From contig JAIVFH010000612.1 in NCBI GenBank assembly GCA_025765595.1, positions 1 through 12,683 on the forward strand: DNA of 12,683 bases, read 5' to 3'. Shown here piece by piece: positions 1 through 6,984 of the stretch. The first letter of the stretch is position 1. Every line of letters starts with the position of its first letter. Position numbers and translations under genes: made by a program. This DNA comes from Obelidium mucronatum. Taxonomy: Eukaryota > Chytridiomycota > Chytridiomycetes > Chytridiales > Chytriomycetaceae. The notes beneath the pieces were generated by a model. That model searched no databases. It was not told the DNA's origin and saw nothing but the letters and a program-made list of their open reading frames with translations.

Positions 1-39
1 CGCACTAATCAAAACAGCCACAGCGCAAGCCGCGGCCAT
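1..39 (-). other. possible N-terminus of a leftward gene, cut by window edge
   Basis: On the minus strand an ATG at 39-37 opens a frame that runs off the window after 13 codons, reading MAAACAVAVLISA. It is hydrophobic and Ala/Val-rich like the start of a signal peptide. The same frame is open upstream to a stop near 107-105, so the start is not fixed. Nothing more can be said from 13 codons, and it may be chance in a GC-rich stretch. Confidence 0.15.
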
Positions 40-49
40 CAGATAAGCA

Positions 50-72
50 AGCCGCTCGGAATTCAAGCGGCT
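50..72. repeat. perfect inverted repeat (7-bp stem, 9-base loop)
   Basis: AGCCGCT at 50-56 is the exact reverse complement of AGCGGCT at 66-72. It is the first of three perfect hairpins in the first 280 bases. Confidence 0.5.
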
Positions 73-145
73 GCGATTCAAACACGCTGGAAGAGCGCGG
101 GTTCAAAAAAAGACAGTCTCAGGCTCGAACCCTGGGGCAGTTCGT

Positions 146-165
146 GGGAAGCGAAGACGCTTCCC
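146..165. repeat. perfect hairpin (8-bp stem, 4-base loop)
   Basis: GGGAAGCG at 146-153 pairs perfectly with CGCTTCCC at 158-165 around the loop AAGA. An 8-bp perfect stem with a tetraloop is compact enough to fold in RNA or single-stranded DNA. No tRNA or known RNA family could be fitted around it. Confidence 0.6.
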
Positions 166-262
166 TCCTGGACGAAGAAGGAACCAACAGCTGACAAGAT
201 TCCAAAAACACAAGGTTTATTGTTTGAAAATAAAATTGACACGCTAACGGCCATTCTCGCCT

Positions 263-280
263 GGCCACTTGCCAGTGGCC
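263..280. repeat. perfect hairpin (7-bp stem, 4-base loop)
   Basis: GGCCACT at 263-269 pairs with AGTGGCC at 274-280 around TGCC. With one bulged C the pairing extends outward to CTG..CAG. Confidence 0.55.
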
Positions 281-561
281 CAGTTTGACGCGCTTGGCGG
301 AGTGTTGAATCAGGCCGCACTTTATCTCACTTTATTGAATTATTTATCAAATTGATGACATGATGCTATTGGCCATCCGTGTCTTTTAATTTTCCGAAGG
401 ATCATTCAAGAAATACAGCGGAAGTTCATAGGTCATCCTTTTTTGGAAGAGAATTTGTGAAAGTGGTGTTTATTCTGCGTATTATTTACGGCATGTGACG
501 TGTCCCGCCCGAAAATACGGGAATAGCACCCCAATAAGTATTATGATTATTGTATCAAAAA
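281..561. other. gene-free AT-rich stretch, probable upstream region of the CCCH gene
   Basis: No reading frame with homology or plausible splice structure is visible. Base composition changes from GC-rich (1-300) to AT-rich (about 310-480), as expected for a promoter region before the start at 562. No clear TATA element or other motif could be assigned. Confidence 0.4.
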
Positions 562-1066
562 ATGAACAATACGCTACCGCTCAATGATGCAAGCTTGTTC
601 GGCGATGATGGTGGAAGCGCATACTATGCTACATCCGAATATTCTGAAATAGTTCGGTCAGACCCGGAAGAGGACGCTGAGTCTGATTTCTCGGATGTAG
701 ACTTGACACGGGTGATGAAACCCGGTAACTTGTTTAAGGTTGGTAGTTTGTCCGTAAGTAGACCTGTTAATTGAACATGTGTTTTTCTAGCCAGAGCCAC
801 CTCTGGCAAATCGTGTTGCCCGTCTTGTTTCCAAGAGAGTACGTGTGCTTGTAAGCCACGATTTACCCCTACTTGTCAAGGATTGGAAGGCGGGCGATAT
901 GCCCAAGATCCGTTGGGGTTCGCTTTCTGGGTATGTCTGCATTCGGTATCAGCGTGGGGAAACTTGTCCGACCAAGTGCAAGTACATCCACGTCTGTGCA
1001 ACATGCGCGGGTCGCGGCTTTGGGGCTGAGCACATAGCGTTGTTTAGCCACAAGTTATTTGTTTGA
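562..1066 (+). CDS. small CCCH-type zinc-finger protein, two exons
   Basis: Exon 1 is 562-738 and exon 2 is 791-1066, giving about 150 residues. The start ATG at 562 is the first Met in frame. Exon 1 codes for an acidic N-terminus with the motif ESDFSDV. Exon 2 codes for a basic linker, then LPLLVKDW, DMPKIRWGS and a cysteine/histidine cluster reading C-x8-C-x3-C-x3-H-x-C-x2-C. The first four ligands fit a CCCH zinc finger, usually an RNA-binding fold, and the extra C-x2-C may bind a further metal or extend the finger. The intron donor was placed after FK because two related copies nearby show a donor at the same place (strongest as GTATGT at 3246). A second in-phase donor, GTAAGT at 754, is possible. 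Family and function are not recognised beyond the finger. It is the only copy here with both exons open. Confidence 0.6.
739..790 (+). other. spliceosomal intron of the CCCH gene (52 bases)
   Basis: Donor GTTGGT and acceptor TTTTTCTAG. Joining 738 to 791 keeps phase 0. The alternative donor GTAAGT at 754 has a better consensus but leaves only 37 bases, shorter than every other intron placed in this window. Confidence 0.5.
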
Positions 1067-1207
1067 CGATGAAGTTTTGGTTTTTGAACAAACCCTGAAA
1101 AAAACTTGACATAGAACCCACACAATTTGAACACGACAATATTAAACTATTAAAATAGCTCTTTCCTTTCTCATCAAAACGTTGTGCGCCATTCTTGGTC
1201 CCACAGT

Positions 1208-1395
1208 TTTGAAAGATTTTTGAGGTGACATGCCCAAAATTCGTTTTGGTTCTCTGACTGGGTTTTATTGCATTTGGTACCAATGAGGCAAAAGTTTGTA
1301 TCGGATACTGCAAATGTATCCACGTGTGTGTAGCGTGTGCGTATCGTGGGTTTGTGAATGAATTTGTGGCTATTTACCCCCATGATTATGTTTAA
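1208..1395 (+). pseudogene. decayed copy of CCCH gene exon 2
   Basis: The segment aligns with exon 2 of the gene at 562-1066: DMPKIRFGSLTGFYCIWYQ is followed by an in-frame TGA exactly where the intact copy has RGETCP. Homology resumes in another frame as CKCIHVCVACAYRGF and ends with a stop at 1393-1395. The premature stop, frame change and loss of one finger cysteine mark it as broken. Exon 1 is not visible upstream. The preceding 140 bases (1067-1207) are AT-rich and show no coding signal. Confidence 0.6.
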
Positions 1396-1472
1396 AATAA
1401 CTGCCCAGAATATATTACCCACTGCACGCCGATGCAGTAGTGTTGTAATCCTTCAAAGAGATGATTTTTGTT

Positions 1473-1612
1473 GAAAGTGTGCAGTGGGAGCCAGAGTCGT
1501 ATTTTTCAGATCGGACCATAATTATTATTACGCAGCCTATAAGAGCATCAGCCCGCATGGCGATGATGCTAGCGAAAGCGTCCAGTGGGAGACAGAGTCG
1601 GATTTTTCCGAT
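1473..1612 (+). repeat. direct repeat, 39 bases, offset 101
   Basis: Positions 1473-1511 and 1574-1612 match apart from a handful of substitutions; both code for ESVQWE-ES-FSD. The 101-base offset is not a multiple of three, so the duplication cannot be an in-frame tandem protein repeat. Confidence 0.65.
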
Positions 1613-1652
1613 GTTATTGTCGCTTCGGACTTGATTTTTAGTGCGAAAGTAC
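1473..1652 (+). pseudogene. exon-1-like copy of the CCCH family, with internal duplication
   Basis: The frame reads YYYAAYKS, then GDDASESVQWETESDFSDV, then IFSAK, and meets GTACGATG at 1653, the same place where the other copies have their splice donor. It is recognisable as exon 1 by ESDFSDV and by the donor position. A second, earlier ESVQWEPESYFSD lies at 1473-1511. No matching exon 2 follows: 1653-1935 shows no zinc-finger cluster and nothing else recognisable. It is therefore an orphan exon, probably not functional. Confidence 0.5.
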
Positions 1653-1935
1653 GATGCAAACTTTTTTTTCCTGGTTTTAATGCAAAGTCCAGTGAAGTTT
1701 CACTGGTAGGGGCACTCACACCTCTATACTTTTTTATTAAGTGTAAATCAAATAAACCCCCAATGAATATCGGCTGGTCTGACAATTGCAAGCTGGACAG
1801 CCTCGACTTGGATTTGAATTGAACGCTGCAAAAGCAGCCAAGTCTCAAATGTGCCAAATATGCCTGTTTAATGCACTGTGCCTTTTTGAAAACTTACCTG
1901 TTGACTGTTGAGCACCATAAGATCAGGAAAATACA

Positions 1936-2184
1936 TTATGAAGCACAGACATGGCTCATAACCAGTACACTTTGAAAGTGGGTAACTGTTGTAGTGGCCA
2001 AAAACGCGGAGCAGGCAAACACAACAGTTAGTTGCACAAGCCGCCGTAATCCCACGTGGAATTCATCAAACTGAGCAGGCAACAGTGCAATCGGACGGAC
2101 GGTCACAGGACCAAATTCACTGGTGTTTTTCGTATAGCTTGATAAGGAGCAGGAGTTAGAAGGAGATGCACATGCAGATGGGAT
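1936..2184 (-). pseudogene. unknown-family coding remnant, copy 1
   Basis: An 82-codon open frame runs from 2184 down to a TAA at 1938-1936, with no Met at its beginning. It reads CASPSNSCSLSSYTKNTSEF, then GPVTVRPIALLPAQFDEF. The second part is shared at protein level with the segment at 2380-2619, which argues that this strand and frame were once coding. Upstream, in another frame, an ATG at 2222 starts MVLSLYLLLLSYES, which looks like a signal peptide. One frame shift near 2185 would join the two. The family is not recognised. Confidence 0.4.
1983..2117. repeat. diverged direct repeat, first copy (partner 2452-2600)
   Basis: The stretch matches 2452-2600 in the same orientation. Shared blocks include TAACTGT, GGCCAAAAAC, GGAATTCATCAAA, GAGCAGGCAAC and a final ACAGGA-CAAA. 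Spacing between blocks differs, so the copies have small indels. Confidence 0.6.
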
Positions 2185-2379
2185 TCATAGGAAAGAAGAA
2201 GCAAATAGAGGGACAATACCATTGAAATCAAGCGTAATGCGTCCAAGGAAGACTTGAAAAGCCTGGCGTCGAGATTGTTGTAGGTTATTGTAAGATAGCA
2301 TGAGTGTGGTTGAGTTGTTGATTCGTTTTATCTGAGACGATAGCGCAAACATTAATTCTTAACCATTGCCGGAATCATT

Positions 2380-2619
2380 TTATTTCAATTCGCAAATGTT
2401 ATAAATATATGTGATGAGGTTTTGAAGGAGTTGGGGTTGGAGAAGATAAATTAACTGTGATAGGGGCCAAAAACATGTTGCCAGCAAGCATATCCAGGTG
2501 CCTGAGACAGTTGTCACACAAGCCACTGCATTCCCCAACTGGAATTCATCAAAACGAGCAGGCAACGGCGTGATTGGGTGGACAGTAACAGGATCAAACC
2601 CAGATGCAAAAAGTTGAAC
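2380..2619 (-). pseudogene. unknown-family coding remnant, copy 2
   Basis: The open frame from 2619 down to a stop at 2380 reads FASGFDPVTVHPI, then TPLPARFDEFQLG, matching copy 1 at 1936-2184 as F-PVTV-PI--LPA-FDEF. Downstream it becomes hydrophobic (GTWICLLATCFWPLSQLIYL). Upstream on the same strand, in a different frame (2830-2594), is a hydrophobic run LRLFLLVLMALGSTAFL that could be a signal or membrane segment; a single frame shift near 2620 would fuse it to the conserved block. The conserved block suggests past selection, while the frame breaks suggest decay or undetected introns. Function unknown. Confidence 0.4.
2452..2600. repeat. diverged direct repeat, second copy (partner 1983-2117)
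   Basis: See 1983-2117 for the shared blocks. The two copies are about 470 bases apart and both lie inside the minus-strand remnants. Confidence 0.6.
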
Positions 2620-2830
2620 TCAGAGTCCGTTGTTCAGCTGGCCAAGATTGCAGAAAAGCGGTAGAGCCAAGCGCCATCAATACCAGGAGAAAAAGACGCA
2701 GTAAAACAGGTACCCATGTACGCAATGCAGACTCGCTCGGAGTCGGAGCAGATTGAAAGTGTGTGTGGTTGAGTCCTTTTTGGGGCTGGGAGACGGACCA
2801 ACGTAAGGACAAGCAAAACATGCTATTCAA

Positions 2831-3078
2831 TAAACAAAGTATCTTTATTCAATTTACGTCAAGAAGGGAGTAAAAGGGTGCTTACAGGAGGGGAAGACTA
2901 AGTGGGAGGTGGGAGCCAATCAGATTTCGAGGAAATGCCAAGGATTTTTGGTCTCCTCAGAATAAACATTGCAGAGACTCACGATTCGAAACGTGAGTGA
3001 TAACTGTTGTGTTTACCAGAAGACAAATCAGCCGTCACTATACTGCACTAGCTGCAATTTTTTGGGGCTGGAATACAG
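2831..3078. other. stretch without an assignable gene
   Basis: Apart from an open frame that enters the exon-2 remnant at 3079, nothing recognisable lies here. No repeat of the neighbouring families and no clear RNA gene was seen. Confidence 0.3.
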
Positions 3079-3245
3079 TCGCCTGGGGACGGTCCCAAAA
3101 ACCGTGAGGGTCATCGTAGGCCGTCCTTTGCCAATTCTTGTCAAAGATTGGACCGCGAAGGATATGCCCCGGATTCGATTGGGATCGGACAGAGTCGGAT
3201 TTTTCAGATGTCCTGCTCGCGTCAGGCATGATTTTTAGGGCAAAG
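3079..3245 (+). pseudogene. chimeric CCCH-family remnant: exon 2 start fused to exon 1 end
   Basis: From 3079 (after the splice-acceptor-like TACAG) the frame reads VRVIVGRPLPILVKDW, then TAKDMPRIRLGS, matching the first half of exon 2 of the gene at 562. Right after GGATCG, where the intact gene continues to its zinc finger, the DNA switches to exon-1-type sequence: TESDFSDVLLASGMIFRAK in a different frame, ending at a donor GTATGT at 3246. The order (exon 2 head, then exon 1 tail) and the frame change are best explained by a deletion between two tandem copies. The zinc finger is absent, so no functional product is expected. Confidence 0.55.
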
Positions 3246-3398
3246 GTATGTCAAGGTGTATAGTTTTTTCAGAGCTACATTTAAATAATTGTGTGTCCCT
3301 GAATAGCTATGAGTAATAGCGTTTTGTGCGATTTTACGGTCAAGGAAGTACAGAAATTAGAAAAAAAAACAAACGAGAGCTTTTTTATTTGCCAATTT

Positions 3399-3404
3399 TT
3401 TATT
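3399..3404 (-). terminator. poly(A) signal AATAAA for ATP4
   Basis: Minus-strand AATAAA about 40 bases after the ATP4 stop; a second copy lies at 3384-3389. Confidence 0.45.
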
Positions 3405-3444
3405 GGTTTGGTGGTTATGTTTTTTGGGTTGTCTTGTTGTTTTT

Positions 3445-4600
3445 TCACTGTTTAGCAATAGCCTCAACATCAGCAATAGTTTGGGTAAGAATGTTGGATT
3501 GCATGCGTGGGTCAGTCAATTCAGCACGGATCTTGTTGATGATGGTCTCAGCCATAAGCTTTTGTTCAGCTTCACGAACTCCAGCTTCGTGACGAACCCA
3601 AGAGTCCAAAACGGACTTGACTTCGGAAGTGTAGGTAACACGTTGCTTGAGTTCGTATGCTTCAGCTTCAAGCTTGGCAATGTCCTTTTTTTTTGGTTTC
3701 GTAAGAAAAACTGAAATTAAAAAAAAATTCAAAAAAAACACCAACCCTTGAGATTTCAAACAATCCCTTGGTAACTTCAACGGCGTTTCCAAGCTTTCCG
3801 ATGTGGTCGATTCTCTCCTTGACCACAGCAGCGTGTTGAGCACGAGCGGCAGTGAGAACGTTACGGATAGTCTAAAAAAAAAGACCGAAGTCAAAAAAAA
3901 CGATTGACCGACTGACATCCTTTCACAATCAAATCAAATCATACGTTCTGCTTGTCGGTAAAGTATTGGACAAATCCTTCCTTTCCTCCTTGGTACCACA
4001 AGTAGTAGGCACCAAAGATGGTAGCGACTTCAAAGACTTCTCCGTCAAGAATGTAAATTTCCTTGGAGATCAAGTAAGCCGCAATAGATGAAGACAAGAG
4101 AACGGATCCAGCCTTGGCAGCCAAAGTTTCACCAGGGAACAAGTTGATGAGGGATTGGGCCTGAGCAGCCGGATTTGGCTCGTTGGCTGTATGGTTGAAA
4201 GAGGTTTTAGATCACGTTTCCTCCTCGCTTCGCGTATATTATTTTATTACCAGTCGAGTAGGCACGGAGGGCGGCTGGTCTGATGATACGAATAAAGCCA
4301 GATGAAATAGAGCAAATTCAAACAGTTTTGACGAGAATTCCAAGAATCAAAGACAGTAATAAAATTTTGAGTTGAACGATTGAGGATTTCGAGTTGAGGC
4401 GAGGTTGTTCAGTAGGATGAACCAAGAGGAGAGAGAGAGATAGATCAATACACGTCGTACAGGTTATGATTGCTGATGCCACGCACCTCAACACAGCTGG
4501 TGCAAAAGCGACTGGCAACCGAGGCTTGGGACAATCTCGAAGAGACAGACGCTGATGGGTTGTGGTAGTTTTAGATCCGAGTCTCTATTTTTGACACCAT
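3445..4600 (-). CDS. ATP4: mitochondrial F1Fo-ATP synthase subunit b (subunit 4)
   Basis: This is the peripheral-stalk b subunit of mitochondrial ATP synthase, which ties F1 to Fo in the inner membrane. Six exons fit: 4600-4598, 4551-4487, 4279-4251, 4186-3945, 3871-3746 and 3684-3445, all phases agreeing, 234 residues (yeast Atp4 is close to this length). Residues 1-32 form an Arg-rich, acid-poor mitochondrial presequence. Two hydrophobic segments follow (about 58-78 and 83-99), then a long charged helical stalk with AARAQHAAVVKERIDH and LEAEAYELKQRV. Exons 4-6 are certain from homology. The 5' end is inferred: no other ATG lies upstream on this strand nearby, and an ATG-only first exon with donor GTGTCA and acceptor CATCAG gives the only good presequence. 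The last intron (3745-3685) ends in a run of nine A before its AG, not in pyrimidines. RPS26 lies upstream on the same strand. Confidence 0.9.
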
Positions 4601-4983
4601 TTCCTTCCCGCCCACTATCTCTCCCGTCCACCAGGGCTATCATCCAATTTTCTAGCCGCTGTAATCCTGCACAACGCCCACAGTCTGATGTTGGTTCCTG
4701 TTTACTTACACAAAAGGGAAACTCTCATTTTACGAAAGAGAAAAAGCGAAAAATGTGCCAAAAAACACCAAGTTATTCAACAACATCCAACGATCTCAAA
4801 TGTGGAACTAAGAGCATGCTTATATATCAAAAAAGGACCTTTTTATTTTATTCCGCTCAGAGAATAGTTTCGACCCAACTCAAAAAACAAAACGTCAAAC
4901 ACCCCAAAACTAAAAGAAACCAAAATCACACAACTTCATGTTACAGAAATTCATGCTCCGTTCTTCTTTCTTTTACAGGATAT
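4601..4983. other. intergenic region between RPS26 and ATP4
   Basis: It holds the RPS26 3' untranslated region and the ATP4 promoter on the minus strand. A plus-strand open frame at 4555-5166 crosses it and overlaps RPS26 antisense, but it has no family features and is taken as chance. Confidence 0.5.
4842..4852 (-). terminator. poly(A) signal of RPS26 (two overlapping AATAAA)
   Basis: On the minus strand AATAAAATAAA lies about 130 bases after the RPS26 stop. It is the nearest clear poly(A) signal. Confidence 0.4.
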
Positions 4984-5877
4984 TTAGGCCTTGGCCGCTG
5001 GAGTAGCCTTCTTTCCGTCCTTGTTGATACGGAAACGCTGTGGTGGGGCACGGTTGCGACGGTCAACACGGGAACGGACACGAACAACCTTGGAGTGAAT
5101 AGCACAAGAGATGCAGTAGTGGATCTTGAGGTACAACTTTGGGAGGGCGCGTACTCTAAAAAGTAGAGGAAAAAAAGAGTCAACCTCAGATTACAGCTTA
5201 TCGACACCATTTCTGAGCCCGCATTCGATTTTCACAGTATCCAACTTTCGATGATGTATCACTTTCCCCGAACGACAAAAAGACCCCAAATCCTCCTCAT
5301 TCGACAGCGAAATAGAAACTAAGCTACACACCAGGGTAGACAGAGGCCTCGGCAAGATCACGGACGGCAGCTTGTTCGACCATGTTACGGATCATGAAAC
5401 GCTTGATGGCCTTGTCCTTTGGCACGCAACGGGAGCAGTTAGAGCACTCTGACTGGCTTAACGTGTCCACGTCCAGACTTGTTACGTCCGTTGTTTCTTC
5501 TCTTCTGGGTCTGTTTTGTTTTATTATTTGATAGAGCGTTAGTTGATTGTTTGGGAGTTTCGACATGAAGGATTTTGTAGTGTTGCTGCCTGGCCAACTG
5601 ATCCAGCGAGCCAACAGAAATTGACTGCATATTGCGCTAAGCATTGCTGAATATAGTAGGACGCGCAGCCGGGTTTGTCTATGGGTTCCCACTTCGCCCG
5701 GCCAAGCGGAGTTGATGCCATCTCCCCTCATCGCCGCTTGATCCAGCCATCGAACCGGTGCTTTCGATCCATGCATCTTCTCTCGAAACCACTCCGATGC
5801 TCTGATGCTGCTGCCTGATTATGCTGCAGTCTGCAAGTGGTTGTGATGGTGGTGGTGGTGGTGGGGCGACTTGCCAT
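4984..5877 (-). CDS. RPS26: 40S ribosomal protein eS26, with frame irregularities
   Basis: eS26 is a small zinc-binding protein at the mRNA exit channel of the 40S subunit. Exon 2 (5510 to about 5332) reads [20 protein letters not shown], then [17 protein letters not shown], to ASVYP. Exon 3 (5155 or 5153 to 4984) reads [18 protein letters not shown] to AAKA-stop. Both CxxC zinc pairs are present. The start is inferred as an ATG-only exon at 5877-5875 followed by a GC-AG intron (GCAAGT donor, branch-like ACTAAC, ACAG acceptor), giving the expected M-T start. Two problems: one extra base separates KPVR from CSNC near 5446, so the plain frame ends at KPVRVL. At the exon 2/3 join, the acceptor at 5156 gives the canonical PEYA but then needs two bases removed before LPK, while the acceptor at 5154 keeps frame but gives PVRALPK. 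Sequence errors, or a pseudogene with its functional copy elsewhere, are both possible. Confidence 0.85.
5848..5865. repeat. (GGT)n simple repeat
   Basis: About six GGT units. It lies just inside the proposed first intron of RPS26, close to its donor. Confidence 0.7.
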
Positions 5878-5974
5878 TCTGAAATCAAAAGGAGAGATCA
5901 AAAATTGGACAAAGTATTCACAACTGTGGTGTCCAATACTGTATGCTGCTTTTTATCTGGGCGACAGAGGCGCT

Positions 5975-6000
5975 GGAAACACGCGTTTCGCGTTGTTTCC
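5975..6000. promoter_or_regulatory. 26-base imperfect palindrome with ACGCGT core, upstream of RPS26
   Basis: Arms GGAAACACGCG and CGCGTTGTTTCC are reverse complements apart from one extra base. They contain ACGCGT at 5981-5986, the hexamer known as an MCB cell-cycle box in yeasts. It lies about 100 bases upstream of the proposed RPS26 start. A CCAAT at 5933-5937 is closer still. Regulatory function is inferred from position and symmetry only. Confidence 0.3.
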
Positions 6001-6262
6001 GTGTCTTCGTGGTTTGTTACATAGTCTCTTTTGGGTGGAGAAACTTGAGAGTGGTGTCTAAAAAACTCACAAACAAATAGCTCTCACTCATGTTTGACAC
6101 GACCGCTACGTCTTGCCCCTAGAGGCCCTTCGAAAGATCCTTCTTCTTCTTCCAATCAGCACCGAATCCTTATTACCTGTTGCTTTGGCTTCCTAGATCT
6201 TAATTGCCCCATTCCTTCTATCGAATCCCGACTTTGCAATATATTCCTTCGACAGCCCTTAC

Positions 6263-6876
6263 ATGGACACAGAAGAAAGAAGAATTATTTGGTGTTATTT
6301 AGATGAGGTCGGTGTTAAATACGACGGGTGGACTTCTGTCCCCTTTTGCTGCAAAGCTGCATTATTCCAAGCCATTCTCTCAGCACCCGACTGGGACGAA
6401 CCCTACGAAGGGCAGGACGACGACGATGATGACCAATCAAATTATTTCATGTGGTCAAAGTGGTGGGACTTGGAGGCCGCTGAGTCCCTTCGACTGATGG
6501 CGTGCGTTTGTAATGAACGATCCTTATTTTGACCCTTCTTGCCAACACAAGCGCGCTATTCAATGGGCTGCAAGAAGTGGGAATGCTGAAACTGTTTGTT
6601 TGCTACTTGGTCATCCAAAAGTCGACCCTTCAGATTGTGACAACGCTGCATTGCAAGTTGCGGTTATGGAGGGTCGTATGCGCGTTGTTGTGCCCTTATA
6701 ACTGTACTGCACTTCATGCAGCGGCTTATAATGGACACCTTGGAATTGTTGAAATACTTCTACGAAATAGCAGAGTGGATCCATCGATTCTCGACAATTT
6801 TATTTTGTACGCTGCTTCTCTTGGCAACCAATTGGAGGTTGTGAAACTCCTTCTTTCGAGTCACAGCAACTGCTAA
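6263..6876 (+). pseudogene. ankyrin-repeat protein gene, broken by frame shifts
   Basis: Three successive frames together read as one ankyrin protein. Frame 1 (from ATG 6263) codes for an 80-residue N-terminal region with a D-rich patch (6415-6435). The frame shifts at 6507-6509 (one extra T) into NDPYFDPSCQHKRAIQWAAR, then NAETVCLLLGHPKVDPS. It breaks again near 6690-6700, then continues as TALHAAAYNGHLGIVEILL and RVDPSILDNFILYAASLGN, then LEVVKLLLSS to a stop at 6874. Each repeat shows the ankyrin helix pattern (A--A---GH---V--LL). At the second break about ten residues of the expected LLL-DPRVDPS turn are also missing, so this is more than a one-base error. The frame is open upstream to 6197, just after TTCCTAG, so a 5' exon may exist. 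Ankyrin repeats mediate protein binding; no partner can be inferred. Confidence 0.55.
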
Positions 6877-6984
6877 ACATCTGGAACTTATTCGCCGCAG
6901 AAAGTTTAATGATATAGTGCAGGTTTCAACATAATTTGGCGTAACAGAATGAAGTTGTATTATTAATACTTCCGATAAATAACA

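Noticed and set aside
102..133. Minus-strand GGTTCGAGCC resembling a tRNA B box, followed by a T run
   Set aside because: The T stem pairs over only four bases, and no anticodon arm or acceptor stem can be formed around it; the nearby 8-bp hairpin does not fit a cloverleaf.
78..320. 80-codon minus-strand open frame
   Set aside because: It starts at a GTG, has no recognisable family or clear signal peptide, and overlaps the hairpin cluster; no support beyond length.
1044..1422. Minus-strand frames of 82-89 codons
   Set aside because: They are antisense to the decayed exon-2 copy and show no homology.
1421..1438. Inverted repeat ACTGCA/TGCAGT
   Set aside because: Only six bases per arm with no neighbouring element; expected by chance in this length.
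3326..3714. Plus-strand frames of 88 and 103 codons
   Set aside because: They overlap ATP4 exon 6 and its 3' region in antisense.
4555..5166. 203-codon plus-strand frame
   Set aside because: It runs antisense to RPS26 exon 3 and through the intergenic region, with no domain or expected composition.
5324..5776. 150-codon minus-strand frame containing the middle of RPS26
   Set aside because: Only its last third matches eS26; the first two thirds are intron and upstream sequence that stay open by chance.
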